64,000 nucleotides of DNA, from the NCBI GenBank assembly GCA_024336345.1, contig JANFOG010000003.1, positions 4,306,930 through 4,370,929 on the forward strand, written 5' to 3'. This stretch comes from Mariannaea sp. PMI_226. Its lineage: Eukaryota > Ascomycota > Sordariomycetes > Hypocreales > Nectriaceae. Each line of letters opens with the position of its first letter. Positions within the stretch are counted from its first letter, which is position 1. Position numbers and translations under genes: made by a program. A model generated the notes under the pieces. It searched no databases. It had not been told where the DNA came from and saw nothing but the letters and a program-made list of their open reading frames with translations. Of the stretch, positions 23,628-34,422 are shown one piece after another.

Positions 23628-25406
23628 ACGGGATCCAATAGATCCGCGCCCCCCCTTCCCCCTTTCAACAAGTGCGCCTATCCGGCCCTGCTGCTGCCGC
23701 GCGGTACTCAAATGTCAGTCAAGCAGATGAATTAGAGAAACACTCTTCTTGTACTCAGTTCGAAGTGGCAGAGATGAACGATTGGGCCGATGACTCCCCG
23801 TATAGTTTTTAAACCTATTTCATTGTACCCGCGCTCCTTGCACCAAACAACTTGAATTTTAAGGGATAGGTTATTATATTGAGTGAAAAGCAATGAGGTG
23901 GTAGGAGTTAGAAGTATGTGTAGAAAGCCTCGCGGAATTCTTCACAAGCGGAGGATCTCCAGTATTTATGAAGCACTCATCCTCCACATATACCAACTTC
24001 GCTCGATAGGAGATGGGGCACTCAGTCGCCAAGAAGACTAACCGACGACCCTCCACAATAAGTATTCAAATTAGCTGGACTTGGGAGAGAATGATCGGTC
24101 CGACTCGATGCGCACGAAAATGGAGAGAGAAGTCGGCGAACTGGGTCTGTTGGCCATGATCTTAGGTCTGATTTGCCTGAATGCTAGTTAAATCATGGGC
24201 AACCAATTGAGCTACCCCTTTAGGCAAGACATATGTTCAGCTGGGATAGAGATGTGATCTGGCAGGATCGCCTCCTCGTCTTCTTGCGCCTTCCTGCGCC
24301 TCAGCTCGTCAGAGCTTGATGATTTGGCCATTCTCATTATGTTTATTGGATGACAGTGCCCGGAAACGATTCTATCCGGGTGCTCGAGCATCGGTAACCG
24401 AGACCAATATGTCATCCTCGAGCGTCGCTGGCATGTCGGCAAGAACGGCACCGCCACAACCCCTAGGTCTTGCATATTGAAGTCCTTCCTTAGCTTACAG
24501 CTTGCCAGGTCTAGATCCATCTAAGGATCACAGCTAAGGCAGACTTAACAAGATCCAGGGGCAGTCGAGCCTGTCGCTTGCAGTGGAGGTTATCATGAGG
24601 TCGCGGAAGCCCCACGGCTTGCATGAGCGGATGAGAGCGCACTACCGCGTAATGATAGTCGGTCATCCTCCGAGTCTATAACACACACTCGTAACCTTGT
24701 CGCAACACTGGCGCTATTATCCCAACACATAAACCTTCCATCTTAGGAGATAGAGGCGAAGCTGCAGACTACCAACAGCCAAATCTCTCCCCGTTGAGCA
24801 CAAGGAAGCTCGGAACTGGTGCGGTTAGAGTGGGTTGTTGCCTTCCAATGCTCACCCGATGCAAGACCGGCGTACCAAGACTGGTTGCCGCCACTGATAG
24901 CGTGGGCGTGGCATTTCAGCAAGCCGCGTCAATCCTTATACCCACCGCCACAGTGATCTCTTTCCCTTAACTTAGGCTTTGACCGGTTATGCCAGTTCTC
25001 CGAACAGCCCTTAAAGTGAAGAAGGTTGGTCGCAGGCGGCCCTCGGCAAATTATTGGATCGGACGATAACCGTTTAAAGGGCAGACCTAACGACAAACTA
25101 ACCACTTACTTTAGCCATGAGAAACCTAGCATCTCTTAGAAGCCTGGAATATGGCCTTCATTAGCTCTGATGGTGGATGCCTTCTACCAGTTGTTGTCTA
25201 TTTCAGTGGCTATATCCAGAATGAGGACTGCTTAGTTATGCAATTATTGATAATCTTTTCAATTCATATATTCATGTCATAGCTAATTAGCTAATAGCAC
25301 TCTTGCATAGCCACTGCAATGCTGCTACTTCATATTATTAGCACTTGCCCTTGGATTTTGGATGCTAGTCCGTAGCTTCATCATCACTCTGGCTCCCTTT
25401 CCTTGC
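23628..25406. other. Intergenic, no convincing gene
   Basis: A minus-strand frame at 24212-24520 has an Arg/Glu-rich C-terminus but no recognisable domain. The remainder is unremarkable. No transposon ends recognised. Confidence 0.45.
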
Positions 25407-26666
25407 TTATGTTCTTCGTACTTGAAACTTTTCCTCAAAACTGCGGATCAGTTCAGGGGCATTGATCTCATGCTCTGGTACAAGGGTTGGTTTCCAGGCG
25501 ACCAAGTAGTGCACTACACCATCAATCACTTCTTTTCCAAGCAGATTGCCAATTTCCCACTCCATATCCATATTACTGACCACTGCGGCTGCTTTGATAT
25601 GTTCGGATGTGGCATTGGTTAGAGTTGAAACGCAGATAGAGCTTTCTTGATCCATATTTGCTAATTCTTCACCGTCGGTAGCATCTTTTGCTGGTCTTGC
25701 CTGCCTATGAACTTTATGAACTGAATTCTGATCAACAATCTTCGACTTAATACGTTTGCCTGGAAAGAGTTAGCAAGCCATAATCCCGGCGGAACTTTCG
25801 CTTACTGATGTTAGGGCCTGTAGATACAGTTGACCATCCGCGGCGGATTCGTTTATTGGTCTTTTTGTTTGGTGCTGAGGGCAGCAATTTATGATGATCA
25901 CTACTATCGGTTTCTTGGCTGATTGTTCTTGTGAATGTTATTGAGGTTTCATCGCTCGGTTCAACTCTCCGGCTTTGAGTCGTATTTGGACCTCCCTCTA
26001 TTGTATCAGGCTGATTGGGAGATTGATCGGCAAATTTCTGGCTCGCGCCTGCCTGCGTAATTGAATCCTGTTGAGACAAAGGTGTATGGTTGGATGAATC
26101 TGTCGAAGGGTTCGGTTGCTCCATAAAGGTAGGTTGTGAGTTGACAGGTGCGAGTTTTTCCATCAGTCCCCGATCATTATTTGTGACTGATTGTTCACTT
26201 ATACTGCAGTTCACGACTGGTCCCACACTCTGTCGTGATGGGAGATCCCCATCACGAGAGATCAAGGCGTGGGATTCGCCCTGGAGTCCAATTGTATCCT
26301 CTTCACTCCCTATGCAAGTTTAGTAGGCAAATTAATAAAACAATTTAGGTTCATACCTTCACAATCAATGGCTACTTCGACATTATGATGTTGCTGACTG
26401 TTACAGAGTTTTGGAGGTGGCACAATATTGTGACTACCACCAGTGAGGTCAACCACTCTATTGGCAGTAGCTGAGGAATCCTCTTGTGGGTTTCGACAAC
26501 CAGAGCCATCGCAGCTCTGTTCACCTGATGTAGAGAGATGCCTTGCCATGGGCTTTGTCCTCACGTGGCCTGGCCCCCTATATTGAGGCTTCTGAGAGGA
26601 TATTTTCGTGTTGGACGATACAAACTTCCCTGTAGCAGGGTCGTATGACTGGAGTTTGAGAGTCAT
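25407..26666 (-). CDS. Protein with C-terminal chromodomain
   Basis: Three exons, 26666-26357, 26309-25806 and 25759-25407, with 47- and 46-bp introns (donors GTATGA and GTAAGC, acceptors GCATAG and TTCCAG, branch TACTAAAC in the first) join in frame to 388 aa. Residues 1-330 are low-complexity Ser/Thr/Gln-rich and probably disordered. Residues about 335-388 form a chromodomain: WEIGNLLGKEVIDGVVHYLV, AWKPTLVPEHEI and a final helix PELIRSFEEKF. The domain resembles those of fungal heterochromatin-associated or retroelement-derived proteins. It may bind methylated histone H3 or act as an adaptor. No RT or integrase lies nearby, so this is a stand-alone gene. Splice sites are good and no decay is seen. 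Confidence 0.7.
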
Positions 26667-27420
26667 AACAAGATCATAAAAGCACAGGAAATGAAAGCAC
26701 GGGATCTTTTGGTATATAGGTATGATGTGGGAGCAACTTAATTACGGGAGTTCCATTGGTATATATAGGTCTATACAGACTGAGAAGGATCGTTATTTCC
26801 GCTTATAGAAATTTCCTTTTTGGGAATAACAAACTAAAAGATATAATTTCTCAAACAAGAGCCAGTACTTTCCTAAAGGAGCAATTTCCTAAGGAAGCAA
26901 TGCCACCCTGACTTCTAAGCATAGCTTATCTCGGAAGGCCGAGGCTCAGCTTGAAAATGTCATCTTTCGACTGCCCGGATGGCAAGTGAGGTGGTCAGGC
27001 TCTCGGGAAGGCTTCTGGCCTTCAGGCAGGAGTAGTATCCTCTCTGAAGCCACTCAGGACGGCCTTCCTCCTTAGCGCTAGGGTCCCTTCTGAGTCCTCA
27101 CCAGTCGGATCGTTGAGCTTGTAAGACTCGGATCCAACATTACCCCGCTGATATTTCTCATAATCCTTGACGTCTTGGACATGCCAATATCGTCCGTCAG
27201 CTCAGTCTTGCGGCCGCGTGACAAGTTTTCATGCAAACCGCTTGCTGCAGCCCCTGAATATTACTTCCTCGTGATGATTGTGGTTAGATTGGCACCTTGA
27301 TTCGATGGCAAACAAATCTTCAGCTAAGCGATTTGCACCTAATTTGTTCGTTGATTCTCAATCATCGTCGGAGATCCATCTAGACCACTCCGTTAAGGTA
27401 TTAGGTGAGGTTCCTGATCG
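26667..27420. other. Intergenic, no gene seen
   Basis: Upstream region of the chromodomain gene and an unassigned AT/GC mosaic. Confidence 0.5.
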
Positions 27421-27987
27421 CTAGTTATCAGCAGAATTGTTTCTGGCTTGGGTTTGGGCGGGAATAGCAGTATGAGCGCGAATTATCTTCACTCTTGCTG
27501 CCTGATCCTCCAGACTGTTGGGATTCCAGGTCAGCTGCTGGCACACCCTTGTCATAGCAGAACCTAGAATATCTCGCCACCGGCGCTGACTCGGCCCTGA
27601 GTGTGTATGCATAGCAGAGGAGCTAAGAATAGCCCTGAGCCCTGCATATCTCGGTCGCTTTAGAGAAATGAAGAGACCAGAGATCTGCAGGACTGTTGGT
27701 TTGAGACGTAGTGACTCAGTCCTTGCAATAGAGTTGCAAGGAACTTTTGCAGAGACGATGTGGCGAAGGCACAGGAGGGGAGGGGCGGCGGAGGAGATGG
27801 AGGACGTGTCGTCAGTATTCAAACCACGAGGCCGCGGTTGGCAAAGACGCCTTGCGCCATCCGAAGAAAGAATCAAGGCCGACGCCATGGTGCTCGCCAA
27901 GTCGGTCCAGATGCGAGCCTTAGCGCGTGTGCCGACTAGCCAGGCGTTGCCGAACTCGACCCATGGCGTAGCATGAGCCTGGCCCAA
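27421..27987 (-). CDS. Uncertain ORF, hypothetical
   Basis: The frame is open for 188 codons in a GC-richer island. A 102-codon frame lies opposite it at 27668-27976 (+). Neither shows a domain, signal peptide or membrane segment. The minus-strand frame is Arg/Ser/Ala-rich and could itself be the shadow of the plus-strand one (which has LAPSEERIKADAMVLAKSVQ). Only one, or neither, is real. Confidence 0.15.
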   Translation of the reverse strand: MGQAHATPWVEFGNAWLVGTRAKARIWTDLASTMASALILSSDGARRLCQPRPRGLNTDDTSSISSAAPPLLCLRHIVSAKVPCNSIARTESLRLKPTVLQISGLFISLKRPRYAGLRAILSSSAMHTHSGPSQRRWRDILGSAMTRVCQQLTWNPNSLEDQAARVKIIRAHTAIPAQTQARNNSADN

Positions 27988-28640
27988 TGCACAGTTGGTA
28001 ATCTAGAAACCACTGCGTGCCAAAAGTATCTTGGAATGCGACCGACTTAGAGTCGTATCCCACGCTGCCGCCACTCACAATGCGTGTCAGAGCGTCGCCT
28101 TTCTAGGAGATAACGGCCGGTTGAACCCATCCTCAGGCAATTCGTCCACGTCACTGCCACCCCTGGAATCCATCGTAGTGTGGACTTTATATCTACACTC
28201 CTTTCAGTCGACCGTATATTTCCATTTATGCAAGGGCGCAAACTTAACCATCATGAAGGTGTAAAAAAGGAGCTTGGGAGGCCTCCAGCCAAACGATTAG
28301 CATATTGGACTCTGAAGGTAACACTTCCGATAACAGTGATATAGATATTGAGAAGAGTCCCAAACTTGGGAATAGTAGTATGAAGTGATGAGAACTGGAA
28401 CATGGCAGAATTATCTGGACCCAAAATTAAGTTCTTGGGTGGGACATATGATTGGTTTTTATATCCGGCAGAAAAAAATACGTACTCTGGAGGAAATGGC
28501 AGAAAAAAGGTACGCCTATTTCGGGGCGATAAGGCATCAACATCTTTTTGTAGGTACGTACCATATGAGTCAGCAGCAGTCACAATTTCCAGAGTAGGAA
28601 ACCGCCATAGTAGACGGATATTTCACACGGAAGAAAATAC
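27988..28640. other. Intergenic, no gene seen
   Basis: Ends where the decayed LTR sequence begins near 28641. Short overlapping frames at 28251-28640 are not convincing. Confidence 0.4.
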
Positions 28641-29509
28641 CTAAATATAATACTATACCTTCTACTTGTTTGTTTTTAATATTATCTTTAATACTTTTTG
28701 CTAATATAAACTAATTATAATTGGTTTATCCCTTAGGAATAAGTTAGATTGTTATATATTAAAAGCTTTTATTTAGAAGTATTAACCTTATTATAAGCTA
28801 TAAAAAGCAGATAGTTAAAACGCTCTTATTTAGAATTAATATTAAATTAAATAATATTATTATATATTGTAACTATATCTAGATCATAATCCATTAATAA
28901 TAATATTAATAACCCGCCACCAGCCTATAATAGGACACCCCCTAGCAATGCTGAAATAGCTGTAGAGATCTAGTAGTTTCAAACTTTAATTCAAGCTATC
29001 TACACCCAACTGACTACCGCTTATAATTAGATAGCAACCCTATAGGGACAAATATAAGCGTAAAACAATATACCCCTAGTAGCACCCCTAATAGCGCCCC
29101 TTATAAATAACTAGAAGTGTAATAAAGGAGAATTAATTAAACCTCCTAAGCCCAATCCCTTTAATAAAGATCCTAAGGATATTATGCTATTTATTACCAA
29201 AATAAATATATACTTTAAGTGATTTCTAATTAAGCTTATATTACCAAAAGCTAAGGCCTTATTTATTTAAACTTACCTTAAAGGCATTATAATAATATAG
29301 TTTAAACCTATTATATATAACTACTTAAAGTATAAAGATAATAAAATATTGCAAAATTAAATTATTATTAATATCTTTATCAATTAGGAAAACTTTAAAA
29401 AAGCCTTAAAGAATATATTTAAATTAATAAATAAAGAAAGACAAACCACTATATAAATCTATAAGATTAAACAAATCCGATTAGCTACAGAATATGCTAT
29501 CACTTTCTG
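28641..29509 (+). mobile_element. 5' fragment of a plus-oriented Ty3/gypsy element (partial LTR and gag)
   Basis: 28641-28764 is the reverse complement of the first part of the LTR at 29510-29880, differing almost only by transitions, so it is the 3' part of a plus-oriented 5' LTR. Plus-strand gag follows and stays in one frame despite many TAG/TAA: FQTLIQAIYTQLTTAYN, PFNKDPKDIMLFITKINIYF, then LINKERQTTI and RLATEYAITF near 29500. At 29509 it is cut by the LTR of the next element. The remaining gag and pol are not found on the far side. Decay is extreme, with very high AT content. Confidence 0.7.
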
Positions 29510-29880
29510 TAATGATCTGACTTATTCCCAAGGGATAAACCGATTGTAATTGGTTTATATTGGCGGAGAGTATTAGAAATAATACTAGGAGCAAACAGGT
29601 AGAAGGCGTGGCGTTATATTTAGTGATACACAAGAGGTTATAATAACTAAAATATAGTATTAAAAGCTAAATAGCTAAATAGGCTATCTAATGGTAATGA
29701 CTATAGTTTATATACTAGGTGCTATCTAAGAGGATTATAATAGTTTGTAGATTGCGGTGATTTATAGATTGTGATATTATATAGATCACAGCGATCTATA
29801 TGAACGGTAATCTATATATAATTGGCAAGAAATTTGTGAGGGTGGGTCTATATATAATCTCTAGTAATTAGACCGTAATA
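29510..29880 (-). repeat. 3' LTR of the outer gypsy element
   Basis: About 371 bp, homologous end to end with the inner element's LTRs (shared TTCCCAAGGGATAAACC, GGCTATCTAATGGTAATGAC and the following purine tract on the minus strand), but diverged in the central part and AT-enriched. It starts inside the gag of the plus-oriented fragment. Confidence 0.7.
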
Positions 29881-30058
29881 TAATATCTTCCCTCCGTTGG
29901 TCTTATTTTAAGGCCATTAAATGGGCTAATTCCAATTTCTCTATAGTTAGTTAAACCTATATTTATAAATATCTCTAGGATGTTTTTCTAATATAATATT
30001 AGGTCGAATTTCCAAATCTTATTCTAAGAAATATGAAAAGTGTTAAATTTTAGCTTAG

Positions 30059-30666
30059 AAAATTGAATCATCCTATAAATATGCTAATATACTGTGTTTC
30101 TATTGTTTTAAGAATCGCAAGGATTGCTTAATGTCCGATGATTTGGCTTGTTATAATGAATGTATGTAATGGGGTCGTTCTTGTGATAGTATTTATATTA
30201 TTTCTTCTTGTGGGTATAATTTTGATCTCCTTCCTTTAGCCTTATTAATTTTGTCTATAGTAAAGAAATTTATTTTCCAAAAGAAAAAGTTAGAGAAGGA
30301 TGAGGAAGAGGCTAGTGAGGATTTATTAAAACTTTATAAAGAGTTAGCAGAATTATAAGCATAAATGGCTTTGGCCACTAGTCATTTATTGCAGATTTAA
30401 AAAACTAAAAATAAGGTAAAAAAAAAATATACTACTAAATTCCGCTAAGGGATTTAGGGTTTAGAAGAGGAGGATTGCTAGGCAGGTACCCTAGATGCTA
30501 TTAGTTGTATTAAGGAGTAAGCTTCTAAAGAGGTTTACTCCCTTAATCTTTCTGGTTTGGATTGGGATTCTCTAGATCTTGGTAATTTTAACTTTAATCC
30601 TATTGCTACTTTTAGTTCTAGCGTTACTATTAATAATACTTCTTTATCAAGCGCTGGAAATAGATA
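30059..30666 (+). pseudogene. Antisense accessory ORF of the outer gypsy element: six-Cys cluster plus coiled coil
   Basis: On the strand opposite to gag-pol, between pol and the 3' LTR, one frame reads through with a few TAA/TAG stops. It shows CFYCFKNRKDC, eight residues, then YNEC and WGRSC. If the Tyr is restored by one G/A transition the spacing is C-x2-C-x6-C-x8-C-x2-C-x6-C, which fits the fungal Zn2Cys6 cluster. An acidic/lysine-rich helix follows (KKLEKDEEEASEDLLKLYKE and LYKELAEL), then a second helix and a Ser/Asn/Asp-rich tail (SGLDWDSLDLGNFNFNP). The frame ends at TAA near 30666, before the chromodomain end of pol. The start codon is not identifiable. The inner element has an equivalent gene. 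Confidence 0.55.
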
Positions 30667-30699
30667 AGGTATTCTAGTGGTTTCTATATATTATTATCT

Positions 30700-33301
30700 T
30701 TAGACTAATTTTTCCATTTAATAAAATACTTAATCTTATTATCTTCTTTCTTTATATTAATAATTTCTTCTACTTCCCATTCTTCTAGTCCATTAACCTC
30801 TACTTTGTATATTTTTCCAATATTCATTATAATAATATCTTCCATTATTTCCAATAATAAATATAAAAGATAGGGTAAATTTGGATGGTTGGGGGTAGCT
30901 TGAGTTTATAATTATTTTCTCCAATTCTTTCTTCAATAGGATATAGTCTGATATACTTATAGTTAAGTTTTTTGTTTAGTTGTTTTATAGCAATATTTTT
31001 TATAGTAATTAATATTATATTTCCCTTCTAAAAAGTTAGTCCTTTCAATCTTTTTTAATTATAGTATTTTTTATATTGTTTTTATATAAATGAGATTTCT
31101 ATATGCATTTCTTTATATAAATTCTTAAGTTCATCTAATTTAAATATTGCTATGAGTATAATGGGTGCATCTTTGTTGATTACTCTATAAGCATTTGGGG
31201 TAAATCCAAAATTGGTATAAGCTGGCGTTATTTTTATTGTTTTATTAAAAGCTAAGTTCCAGGCAAATTGGGCAACTGGTAGCTTTTCAACCCAATTGTT
31301 TTATCTATAGTTAATATAACTATATAGATAGATTTTAATAACTTAATTTATCCATTTAGTCTGTCTATTAGCTAAAGGTCTCTATACTATAATCAATTTA
31401 TAATTCAATCCAATTCTAATTATTAGGCATTGCTAAAACTTTAAAAAGAATGGTAGTCCTTTATCTAATAAGATCTCAATTGGTAATCTATAAATTCTAA
31501 AAATATTATTTATAAAAATATAAGAAAATTATTCTATATTTATTCCTTCTTTATAAAAAATAAAATAAGCGAATTTCATAAGTTAATTAATAATTATAAA
31601 AATACTATTATAAGCTTCTTTAGTAATTAGGTCTAGTGATATAGGTAACTTCACAATAAAGTCTATAGTGACTGCGTCCTATGGTCATGCAATAATTAAT
31701 AGAGATTGCAAAAATCCGTAGGGCTTATGCCATTATGCTTTACTTTTGGCGCATATTTCGCATTATTTAATGATTTTCTAAATTATTTTCTTAATATTAG
31801 GAAATATAAATATTATTTTGATCCATTTTAGGGTTTTTGTGATTCCTTGGTGTTTGTAAAGTGGGTGTTTATATATTTCTTTAATAAATGGCTCTCTCAG
31901 TTCCGCTAGAACTTGCTGTTTATCTATCTATTTATTCTTTAAAAGTTTTGTATTATACTCCAGGATTTATTACAACAGTGGATTTCCCTATTCCACTTTA
32001 TATATTCCATAGGATCCTTTAGGTACTTCTTCTTGGGTTATTATTCCTAGGGTTTTCCATATATTAGCAATATACTTCTACATATAATATCCTTCCTTAG
32101 TGAGTATCAGAAGTTGTTCATTTGCCTTAGGTTTTTCTATATTAAAGTCAGCTTATTAGCTAATGGCATTAGCTCTTCCATTCTCCAATCCTTTTTTATA
32201 GATAATAATATAATCAAATTCTAATAGGTATTTAGCATATTGTAATTATCTACCATTAAATTCTTATATTATAGCGAAATGAGTAATATTCTTATGGTCT
32301 ATAAAGACCTTAATCTAGTAATAGCTTTTTAAAAGGTAATGTTAAAATTCTTTAAAAATTTGGACTATAATGAGGAATTCTTTATTATAGATAGGGTAAT
32401 TAAGTTCTACTTTATATAGCTTATGGAAATAGAAGGCTATTAGGTATAGCTTTCTATTATCATCTCTTTATCCAATTTAGGCTTTTAAGGCAAAATCTAA
32501 GGAGTCCATTTCTAATTCAATAGGTCGTTTAGGGTCAAACATTTTAAATATTGGTTTGCTAAAAATTAAATCCTTAATCTAGTCGAAGGCTTCCTGGGCT
32601 GCTGGTAGCCACTAAAAGGTTTTATCCTTCTTAATTAACTCAATAAGTAGTGTTGCTATTTATCTAAAGTTCTTAAGGAACTTACAATAGTAGTTTATAA
32701 ATCCTAAGAAGGTTTATACTTCCTTAACTATTATTAATATTGGCCAGTCCTTAATGACTAATATCTTCTTTATATCCATTTATATCTTATTATAGGAAAT
32801 ACGGTATTTTAGAAATTTAATTTCCGAAATATGGAAATGACTTTTCTTAGGTTTAATTAGTAATTTAGCATTTTATAGTAGCTTTAATACCTTATGGATA
32901 TATTCTATATATTCTTCTTCCATTCTAAAGAAGATTAGAATATTATTTAGATAGTATATTACAAATATGTTTAAGTACTCCCATAGTATATTATTGATTA
33001 TTTGTTAGAATGTTACTAGCACATTGGTGAGTCCAAAAGGCATTATAAGGTATTTAAAGAATCCGAATTTTGTTTAAATGCAATTTTCCATTTATAATCT
33101 TCTTTAATATAGATTAGGTTATAGGCTCCCTTAAGGTTAAGTGTGGTAAAGACTTTCATCTTGTGGAATCAGTCCTTTAGTTTGCTAATTAGAGATAATA
33201 ATATTCTATCTTTAACTATTATATTATTAAGCCTATAGTAATTTACAACAAATTATAGTTTTCCATTCTTTTTAGGGATAAATATAATTAAATATCTAGC
33301 T
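30700..33301 (-). pseudogene. Outer element pol: chromodomain, integrase, RNase H, RT (3' part)
   Basis: Read from 33301 down, the minus strand gives RT (MPFGLTNVLVTF, then YLNNILIFF where YLDD is expected), RNase H (FDPKRPIELEM, LNYPIYNKEFL), integrase traces and a C-terminal chromodomain near 30720-30830 (EEWEVEEIINIKKEDNKIKY). Stops are frequent, mainly where CAA/CAG would be expected. The 5' portion of RT, with protease, lies beyond the inner insertion from 41740 on. Confidence 0.75.
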
Positions 33302-33306
33302 TTTAA
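33302..33306. repeat. Target site duplication TTTAA (left copy)
   Basis: Identical to 41735-41739; flanks the inner gypsy element exactly outside its LTR ends. Confidence 0.8.
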
Positions 33307-33689
33307 TATAACGGTCTGATCGGTTCCCAAGGGATAAACCAGGTCGCAATAGGTTTATGTTAGCAGAACGATCGGGGCGTTATTCTAAGCAATAGCGGAA
33401 GTATCACTTTAGGGTGTTACATCTGGTAATGCACAAGTAGATTGTGGTAACCAAATTGTATTGAAAGCTAAATAGCTAAGTAGGCTATCTAATGGTAATG
33501 ACTATGGTTTATATACTAGGTACTATCTAAGGCGATCATAGCTTGCCCATAATCTATGGTGAGTAATCATGATGGGGATCAGAAGACGATCATAATATCT
33601 TGGCCATGATCGTTGATAATCCGGTTTGATTAATGCGAAAAAGTGGGTCGCACGTAAAATAAATGCAGATCATGATTTAGGCCGTGACA
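33307..33689 (-). repeat. 3' LTR of the inner gypsy element
   Basis: 383 bp, same length as the partner at 41352-41734. By my base-by-base reading the two differ at 28 positions, all transitions, 27 of them A/G on the plus strand and one C/T. In the minus orientation it starts TGTCACGG. Confidence 0.92.
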
Positions 33690-33802
33690 CAATGTCTCCC
33701 CTCCAAAGGTCTTATCCTCAAGGCCATTGGTTTATAACCGTTTTAGCTCCCATATTTAGTTAGTTCCCCAACTTCCTTTCTTCATATTCTTCGGCTGACA
33801 TC

Positions 33803-34422
33803 ATGTCCAGGCGTACTGGCAATTCAAAGGAACGTTTGGCTGCATTAAAACTGGGTGACACCATTCAGCGTCTAGGCTTCGATACCATGCCTTATTCATT
33901 CTGCACCACTCGTGGTTTCCATTATCGGGTTCTTCCCGAGAAATCGACCCAGTGCGCCGAGTGCGCCCATCGAGATCGTTCTTATGATATATCTTCCGTG
34001 GCGATCAGTGCTTATTAGTTTCTTGCGTTCTCCTTCCCTTCTCTTGCTAATTCTTACAGTAATACGTATTAACAACGAGTCTAATCGGCTGGAGCAAGAG
34101 GAGGAACGGATTGAGGAGGATTTCCTTTATTTACAATAGGCTGCTCAAGAGGCACAAGCCCATATAAACAAAACTTTAGCGAAATTGACTCATCTTCGCC
34201 ATCAAAAACGTCAATTAAAAACCAAGGGTGTGGAAATGGTGCGTTGTGGTTTGCAATCTTTAGATAAGCTAGAGGATTCAGAGCGCGCAAAGTCCAAGGC
34301 CGTCGTAGAGGCTCAGTCCTCTGGTGCGGTTAACGTTATTAACTAAAACGCTATTGGTTTGAACGATTTCTTTATTCCTATTGATGAAAATTCTTCAATA
34401 GACATTGGGCATATATAAGGTG
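33803..34422 (+). pseudogene. Antisense accessory ORF of the inner gypsy element: Zn2Cys6-like cluster plus coiled coil
   Basis: Lies on the plus strand, opposite gag-pol, between the chromodomain end of pol and the 3' LTR. ATG at 33803 (MSRRTGNSKERLAALKLGD), then YSFCTTRGFHY, nine residues, CAECAHRDRSY. Each Tyr is one G-to-A step from Cys, so the ancestral spacing is C-x2-C-x6-C-x9-C-x2-C-x6-C, the Zn(II)2Cys6 consensus. The frame breaks at TAG 34017-34019. A 42-nt intron-like segment (GTTTCT, CTAATTCTTACAG) lies between 34018 and 34059, after which a coiled coil resumes: ESNRLEQEEERIEEDF, then AQAHINKTLAKLTHLRHQKR, and an acidic tail ending FFIPIDENSS. The frame does not rejoin exactly at the putative intron. 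From memory, similar hypothetical proteins are predicted in other Sordariomycete genomes. Confidence 0.65.

Noticed and set aside
27668..27976. Plus-strand ORF opposite the 188-codon ORF
   Set aside because: Cannot decide which strand codes; neither shows a domain, so only the longer is listed at low confidence.
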